Source: Lytechinus variegatus (Eukaryota; Echinodermata; Echinoidea; Temnopleuroida; Toxopneustidae). Taken from it: DNA of 64,000 nt. The stretch's first letter is position 1. Every line of letters begins with the position of its first letter. The position numbers were made by a program, and so were the translations under genes. The notes below the pieces were generated by a model. That model was not told the origin of the DNA and did no database searches. It saw only the letters and a list, made by a program, of their open reading frames with translations. Below, one piece after another: positions 50,296 through 64,000 of this stretch. The stretch is from positions 20,693,292-20,757,291 of the forward strand of contig NC_054751.1 of assembly GCF_018143015.1 (NCBI RefSeq), given 5' to 3'.

Positions 50296-50768
50296 GGCGG
50301 TTTCAAACCGCCTCGATCACAAGAATCCCCGTTAAATTACGAGAACTTTTTTTGGCTAAAAAATACCCATTAATTATTCCTGCATTCACACCGCCCCGCG
50401 ACGTACCCTTCGGGATAAGTTCCCGAAGTTACGAGCATGCGCAGTATGGTCTGATAAGCAGGCAAGGCGCGAGATTCAAATTCACTAGCCCAGCAGCCAC
50501 CCACGCCGCCGCGCCCAACGACACGCTGGGCTAAAAGTTCCCGTAATTTGCTTTCACATCGCCAAAATACCTGCGACCTTGGAAAAATCCCCACGAAAGT
50601 TCTCATAATTTCGCCAAGTACCTACTATTTAGCGGGTATTTTCTTTCGGGGAGATTACGCGTAGTTTGCTTTCACATTACCAAAATACCTGGTATTTTCT
50701 GATCGGGGTAAATTTCCCGATCAGAGAATACCTGGAACTGGCGAACTTCGAGGCGGTCTGAAACCACC
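50296..50768 (+). mobile_element. Complete 473-bp MITE with GGYGGTTTCARACCGCC ends
   Basis: The left end GGCGGTTTCAAACCGCCTCG and inverted right end GGTGGTTTCAGACCGCCTCG are flanked by TA on both sides. The extreme ends are themselves palindromic (GGCGGTTTCAAACCGCC). Near the right, AAATTTCCCGATCAGAG and GATCGGGGTAAATTT form an internal hairpin. A 5' copy truncated at the right is at 23051-23370. Confidence 0.85.
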
Positions 50769-51147
50769 TATTGTGGTGGAGGGGTTTTAACTCTTGTCTT
50801 GTAAACAGAGGGTCATGTGTTGTTGACATGGCATGAATCCACACTTCCCCACTCTGCTAAGTGCTAAAAGAGCCTTCGAAGTGGGAACTAAAAAAGGAGC
50901 CATCCCTATTCATTGCATTGTGAAAGTTTATCCAATAATGCAGATTTAGGAAGTAAAGTCTTATTTTTTCTCTTTTAAGTGATATATTTTTATTTTGATT
51001 GGGTATTATTTTTGTTCTTTGATGTAGACTAAAGTATTTACGAATCTGTTTGGGCATTGTATTTGAATATGATTTAGGTTTGACGGTGCTTCGTGGAAGC
51101 TGATGTTCTTGTAAATGAGTATGACATCATGTTGTGTAATGTCACAA

Positions 51148-51153
51148 AATAAA
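51148..51153 (+). terminator. Possible distal polyadenylation signal
   Basis: AATAAA followed within 30 bp by TTGTCTCATTTGTGCAG, a T/G-rich downstream element. It lies on the MOGS strand about 5.5 kb beyond the stop. Speculative. Confidence 0.2.
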
Positions 51154-51265
51154 GATTCATGAAACTAATATTGTCTCATTTGTGCAGTTCTTGGTTCTGC
51201 ATGGTACATGTAAGTTATCAATTGCAAATATTCAGATTACACTCCATGCTGCAAGAAGCAGACCA

Positions 51266-51743
51266 GGGCCCCGTCTTACAAAGATTTGCAATTGATCCAA
51301 TCAACCGTAACTATGGCAATCCACCAGGGTCATAATTTTTTCTACAGGAAATTTGCAAAATGTCTTTTGTAACCAAAGAGAAGCACTAAATTTTCATGAA
51401 AACGATGAATGCATGAATATACATCATAGAAAATATTTTGAACAAATGTGCATAAATAGATGTTGACGTTGCTGGCCATCCATACTTGCGATTGATCGGA
51501 TCAACCACAGCTATGGAATGCCAGCAACAGACTAAAATGCAAGTTTATTCAGAATATTTACTAGATAAATGCTGCCTAGATATGATGTACATTCATCAAC
51601 ATCATTCTCTTGAAAATTCAATGTGTTTCTCTTTGTTTACTAAAAAGGTTGTGCACATTTCCTGTAGGAAAAAAATGATATGGTTGGATTTCCATACAGT
51701 TGAGATTGATTGGATCAATTGTAACTCTTTGTAAGACGGCCCA
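51266..51743. mobile_element. Head-to-head inverted dimer of a MITE
   Basis: The outer ends are inverted (GGGCCCCGTCTTACAAAG / CTTTGTAAGACGGCCC). The left half, read in reverse complement, and the right half, read forward, each match the 41403-41676 monomer: shared CCAGCAAC, TTGTTCAAAATATTTTCTAT-like and TTCATGCATTCATC-like blocks on the left, and TTCAGAATATTT, GATGTACATTCATCAACATC and TTGAAAATTCA on the right. GATTGATCGGATCAACC marks the internal junction near 51490. Confidence 0.75.
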
Positions 51744-51988
51744 GCATACGATTGATTTAGGGTCCGAAAAGAGACTTGGAATTGATCACATTCTTGCAAC
51801 ACACTACAAGTCAAGTACATGTAACATAATTCCTGGTTTCATTTGAAGGGGGACACTGTAGATGATGATTGATACATTGAAATGATTAATTTGCTGTTGG
51901 TCGTTTCCTGGACACCATCATCACCTACATGATAATGGCATAATCCTCACCAGCATCAGCTTAATATCATCTTTATCATCATCATCAC

Positions 51989-52101
51989 CAGTGGCGGACC
52001 ATGACCCGGAGGAGACAATGATTGGAGGGGCACTGTATTGTTTGTGAACAATGCTGTGCCCCTCCAAGGCTTTGTCTCCTCCGGGTCACGGTCCGCCACT
52101 G
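51989..52101. mobile_element. hAT-like MITE, 113 bp, 8-bp target duplication
   Basis: Ends CAGTGGCGGACC and GGTCCGCCACTG are inverted, and the arms stay paired almost to the centre (ACCCGGAGGAGAC / GTCTCCTCCGGGT, AGGGGCAC / GTGCCCCT). ATCATCAC flanks both sides (51981-51988, 52102-52109), an 8-bp duplication typical of hAT elements. Caution: the region is itself rich in ATC repeats, which can imitate a duplication. Confidence 0.8.
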
Positions 52102-52109
52102 ATCATCAC

Positions 52110-55100
52110 CACCTTTATCCTCATTATGGAAATTATCGTCATCCATAAAAGTGCAGTCCACAGGATCGGTGTATCATCGTACTTGTAGAATTGGGCAGGA
52201 GTATGTACAGTGCTGTGGAAGATCTACTCTACGTGCGGTTCAAAACATTCAGCGCAGTCTTAGAACAGTTGGATTTTCTGCACCTCAACCTTGAAGCTGG
52301 CCACTGAAGTGCAGTTTACTGTAGCAGCAGAGGGAATATTATATATTATTATATAATCAACATTATCTCCATGACTATCATCATCATCCTCCACTGACAG
52401 TTTCCCTCACAATAATGTTCTGACGTTATTCACTCCATCTCTCCATTCAGAGCAATCTGCCATTCAATTTCATTACCCTATCTTTGATTTTTTGTTCTTC
52501 CTCATCCATCCTTAACACACATTAACAAGACAGCAAATGCCAAACCATACAAGATCCGGTATTCAGAGTCACAGTTACTTCTTTATTTACACTACATAGA
52601 ATTGCAGAAGTATCAATAATATTTTTCAGCAGTAATGCATTTTCTACAGGGTTGATCTATTTTAAACATGCCATCCATGTATTATACAGTGGATACAACT
52701 AGATTGGTAACAGTCTCAAAGGTGTATCTTCAAAACTCAAGTAACAGATCCATCAAAAATTTTCTTTTGGGGGTAAAACCCATCACGTGTCAATAAATAA
52801 TGCATAAGGAACGCATCTGCACATTCTATAAAGCAAGTATCTTCAGCTGTTTACTATGAGCAAGATGCAGGAATGGAAGGTGCGATTCATATGTTATATT
52901 CTAAAATGTGTTCACAATCAGTGACAACAATTTAAGTATGAAGTGTCACAAAGTATAAACAAAAAGAGAAAATTAAAAATTATAGAAATAGCTTATGTTA
53001 AATAATGTGTAAATGCATTTCAAAAATCAGAATATTAATCATTTACACAATTGTAGTTCTGGCCTACTGCAGAAAGAGCCGTCTTAAAACAGATATCTTT
53101 AACAACGGTAGAAAAATGAACAAGTATAATAGAATTTTACTTCATGACAAGCTCCTTGAAAAAAGATTTTGACTTTTCTAAACAATTAGAGATTACTTGT
53201 GATATGATGGACAGAATACATTCATTACATGTATTTCTCTCATTGACAGATTTTGTTTCCATGATACCCCCCCCCCACAATAAAGAGTGATCAATTTGCT
53301 GAGATACAGACGATAAAATTACTCAAAATCACTGGAAGTTTTTTTTTTCACTCCTAAAAAGAATGAAAAAGGACAACACAAGCACTTGTTAATAATCTTC
53401 TATGTAAGCTTCATTTCAGCTTGAGAAAGAAAGAGCAAAACCAAATATTGTTGTCACCAACCAAAACATGGTATTAAGAGGCATACAACTTATTGTAGGG
53501 TTGAGTATTAAGTCCGTTTGGACACCAGAATTTATGCTTTTCTCAGCAACAGAGTAAAATAGACAATGGATCACTCGGTAGGACAACTACAAATAACATG
53601 ATACTAACAAACTAAACAGCAATTTTCATGAACTAAAACAGTGATCATTATCACTACAAATCAAATACTCATTCCTTGATTCCCCAAACAAAACAAAAAC
53701 AAAACCGGTGTAAAATAAAAGGTTTTAAAAAGAACTTTGTTATTTCTGTACATCTTTAAATTCATCTATTGAATTTTCATTCTTAAAATAAGACATATTT
53801 CATAAATAAAAACAAAGAATCAATAGAAAGGGAACATATCAAAGAGAAAAATAAAAGTTTACAGTGTATTTACAATAAATAATAAATTAAAATTAAATAA
53901 TGCTAAATGTTCTATGAAGACTTGCCATGATTGCTAATCATTATCCAAGTTCTAGATAAAAAACAGGGCTCAAAGTAATCCATGGTCATTAAAGGCATGA
54001 CTGTGGATGCCCTTAAGTTTGATTTGGCTGAATGCCTCTCTCATTTTGCATGCCCTTCATAATTTCATTCACATGCAGTGATATTGTGCCCAATAGATTA
54101 TATCAATATTTTATTTTCATTTCCTTTTTTTTAACAAAAAGGGTGTGTCTGAGATTTTTTTTTCTTCCTCATAATTTTTTTAGTATACAGGTGATCAGTT
54201 GAAGCAACAAATAACAATCAGGAATTTTTTATCACCTACAACATAACATACGTTCCGCCTAGGAGTATAATGCAATTCATCATATATTTCTGGTGCTTAA
54301 TTTTGATGTATTCATGACTACACTGTACCAAACCACTCCAAATTTTCAATACCAATACACCTAAGAGTGGCATACGCTTTGACGCACATGCCTTCATTTA
54401 GTTTTTGCTAATTCCACAATAATAAATCTGTTTGTTTGGGTATGGGGCAATGAAACCAAAACTAGTATGCAGCACAAGATATTGGTACTAAAAATAGAAA
54501 CAATAACTACATTTGTTACTAGTTCTTGTTATCAGAGTTTACACTCAAAATGTCTATTTAAAAGAAATGGAAATTAATTGATGGTGGATCTGATGTTTGT
54601 TTGATTAGTTATGGGTTTTGATCAATTACAAATTTGGGGGAGAAATTCATCAAGAATCTTGTCAGTGGTTTTCACGAACAAATATGTGATAAAATCATAT
54701 TATATTGACGCAGAATACTGTGAAAGATATAATCATATCTTAAGAATGAAGCATTAAATATGGAACACTATTAATTGGTGATACTTGGTCCGGTAACATA
54801 AAAGATACAATCAGTTGTACCATCGATTGTAACTGTAATGGGGTGTTGCACGAAACATGCAATTGATTGCAAGTCATTATTAGGTCCCAAAATCAAGCAT
54901 AAGTCTTGCTGCAATTAATTGCAAATTTAATACTTATCAATGGTCTTCTTCTTGCATCAACAAGAATAAATTGATTTGTTGTATCACTTGTAATTTTGCA
55001 ACTTAAAATTGATTGCAAATATTTTCTTGCAACGTCCTGAAGTCCGTGATAGTCTTCATAAAGAAGTTACGATCAATTACAAAACATTGATTGCATCTGT

Positions 55101-56405
55101 TTGTATTAACTGGCCCCTGTTAAATATATTTCAAGGAGACAAGACCACAGCACACATTACATCACTACATACATTGGTATCAGGTATACAACTAGTCATA
55201 GGGAACTGACAGAGGAAAACATGCTCCTGGCTCATGGGATTTTTAACAAAAACAATGAAAAAAAAGAAGAAATGACCCCCCTCTCAAAAAAAAAAAAGAA
55301 ATGGGTAAGAAATATATAGCACATTCATTATTATATTCTTTATAATTTCTTTATAGCATGCAGGTTTGTAAATTTTAAAAGTTAGAAAGAAAAAAAAATC
55401 TCTCTGAGAAGCTTTTGGCTTTATCGGTGCAGAAGAAAAGCATTGAATGTGCATAAAGGGTAATCTGTGGAATGTCATACACAAATGATTTCGATATTAA
55501 ATGCGCTATTATCTTTTTCTGTCTCCCAGCTAACACTGGGATGGTACCACTAAAATATTACATATTATTTTCTATAACATAATGACTAAAAAAAGAGACT
55601 AATTGTATAACATAGCATAACTTTCTTTATCACAATTATAAACCAGATCCTGCAGTAATACAAGAAAGTACAAAGGAAAATTCCACGAGGAAGGTTTTTA
55701 TTTCTGAATGTTCCCGCCTGGAGCACACTTTCACTCTGCATGCATGTCAAATAGAAGTGGACAATGATATCAACATTGAATAGAAAGCTCTGTATACCGG
55801 TAGGCTATTTATCATAGGCATACATGTGCAGGGCGTGGCAAACTTCTGCTAGGACTAGGAGAACTGGTGACTACGGAAATTCTAAGACTCAAGTAAAACC
55901 CAAAGTTACCTCGGAATACAGCGATACTCAAACTTGCAGATTTCTTGGAATGCTGAATAGAAGATATGCAAAATTTCTTTTCCATTCTACCCCTCTTTTT
56001 CCAGTTCTTCCAATTCTTTGAAATGAGATAGTTTCTTCTACATTCCTTTGGTGTCAATTCACAAGGCAAGGGGGCTATTCCATAATGTATGTTTGGGTAT
56101 AACATGCAACATTGGCAAGTATTATTCCATTCACGATGTAGTACCCAACCTTGTGAAAACTGGCCTTCATGATCTAATGCAAGTGACCAACTACCTGAGG
56201 GTTACAATTTTCACTAGCAATGGAATATGTTTCCCTTTTTGTACATAAGGGAACTCGGTGTTTATCTACACTAGCTAAAGTCTGCCACACCCCCCATCCA
56301 CATACAATTGTTCATTCATAATTAGTAATAACTGTACAGCTGTAATTAAGTATCTTATTTTACTGTTAAAGTTACTTGGTGATAATATTACACAGTTCGA
56401 GCTTG
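52110..56405. other. Intergenic DNA between convergent MOGS and ACTR1
   Basis: It includes the unmarked 3' untranslated region of ACTR1 near 56.4 kb. No gene is recognised. AT-rich with T and A runs. A loose inverted pair of CAATTGATTGCAA-like and TTGCAATC-like sequence near 54850-55110 may be another decayed element. Confidence 0.5.
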
Positions 56406-63348
<6,943 letters not shown>

Positions 63349-64000
63349 CTGCAAAGAATAACGAGTGAAAATAAGACCACAAGCAGATATAAAAGGTTAA
63401 ATTTAATTAAACAACACCCCAACCCCACCCCCCAAAAAAAATGTGAATGAGCAATCTTTTTCCTTATAATACCGAGATACATGTATGATTCAACTTAAAA
63501 CAAAGAGATTATCATAAATAGAGTTTTGCAATTTGTGGGTTTCACTCTTGCTATAATCAGAAAATATAAACCTGTAGGCCCTACTCACATTCACACTTAT
63601 TGCCAGAAATGCAGAAGGAATATTTAAATGAGGTCACTAACATGCATATATTCTGTCATCACTTTGCATGGGTAACACTATGTCATGTCAGTGCGGGAAC
63701 GCCCTTAGCACCACACTTACGTGCATTGCACACGCGCAGAAACGCCCTTAGTAGTGTGCATAAGGGCATTGCGCAAAGGCGTTTCTACACTGATGGGGTG
63801 CGTGGAAGTGTGGTGCGAAGGGCGTTTGGAGTTTGCTTTCTTGGTCAGGTTCACCTTTTTGTGGTGAAATGGTTGACAAGAGACATCCATCCATCCAAGC
63901 AAAAGTTAAGTGCACCTTCCACCACGCTGGGCAGCCCACAAAAACTGCATTTCTGCGGTTTTCCAATCAATCAATTTTTTTTTCCATTTAACATCAATGT
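63349..64000 (-). other. ACTR1 intron extending past the right edge
   Basis: No ACTR1 exon for residues 1-76 is found here; the expected IRYPME segment is absent. The stretch contains one inverted-repeat element (63699-63826) and a C/A-rich run near 63412-63438. Confidence 0.7.
63699..63826. mobile_element. Inverted-repeat element with AACGCCCTT ends
   Basis: The left end AACGCCCTTAGCACCACACT pairs with the right end AGTGTGGTGCGAAGGGCGTT. The unit AACGCCCTTA recurs internally at about 63741, with AGGGCATTGCGCAAAGGCGT following. Probably a MITE. The two short minus-strand frames across it are not credible genes. Confidence 0.7.

Overview
This is eukaryotic nuclear DNA, almost certainly from a marine invertebrate deuterostome. 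An echinoderm, probably a sea urchin, is my best guess. The evidence is the intron-exon structure with canonical GT/AG sites, three animal genes with vertebrate-like orthologues, AT-rich introns and intergenic DNA with frequent TACATGTA motifs, and abundant tRNA-derived SINEs and short fold-back elements of the kind I associate with sea urchin genomes. The organism call is inference; no species marker is visible.

Three protein genes are well supported. (1) A PWWP2A/B orthologue on the minus strand (37797 to 33288, two coding exons, 573 aa), a chromatin reader. (2) MOGS, ER processing alpha-glucosidase I (GH63), on the plus strand (42560 to 45597, two coding exons, 841 aa). It is head-to-head with PWWP2, with about 4.8 kb between the two start codons. 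(3) ACTR1 (Arp1/centractin), the filament subunit of dynactin, on the minus strand. Seven exons lie between 63348 and 56406 and encode the last 300 residues, equivalent to residues 77-376 of the 376-aa human protein. The first exon(s) lie beyond the right edge. MOGS and ACTR1 converge across about 10.8 kb. The three genes have unrelated jobs (chromatin, N-glycan trimming, dynein motor), so their proximity carries no pathway meaning.

The left half (1-33 kb) has no gene I can name. It is noncoding DNA carrying SINEs and many small inverted-repeat elements, plus one weak candidate terminal exon near 13.4 kb. Well-bounded elements include a 537-bp Tc1-like element with TA duplications (48231-48767), an 861-bp element with perfect 20-bp ends (15113-15973), a 473-bp element with a truncated second copy (50296-50768 and 23051-23370), a 113-bp hAT-like element with an 8-bp target duplication (51989-52101), and a MITE present once as a monomer (41403-41676) and once as a head-to-head inverted dimer (51266-51743).

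I did not find a clear new biological system. The most unusual signals are: a roughly 23-bp near-perfect complement between the coding last exon of ACTR1 and its preceding intron, which would place the 3' splice site in a hairpin loop; a 1.2-kb PWWP2 intron element built from CAATTGG-type units; a minisatellite in an ACTR1 intron that repeats a DR1 nuclear-receptor-like motif; and a cluster of three perfect ATGCAAAT octamers beside CCAAT motifs with no visible gene.
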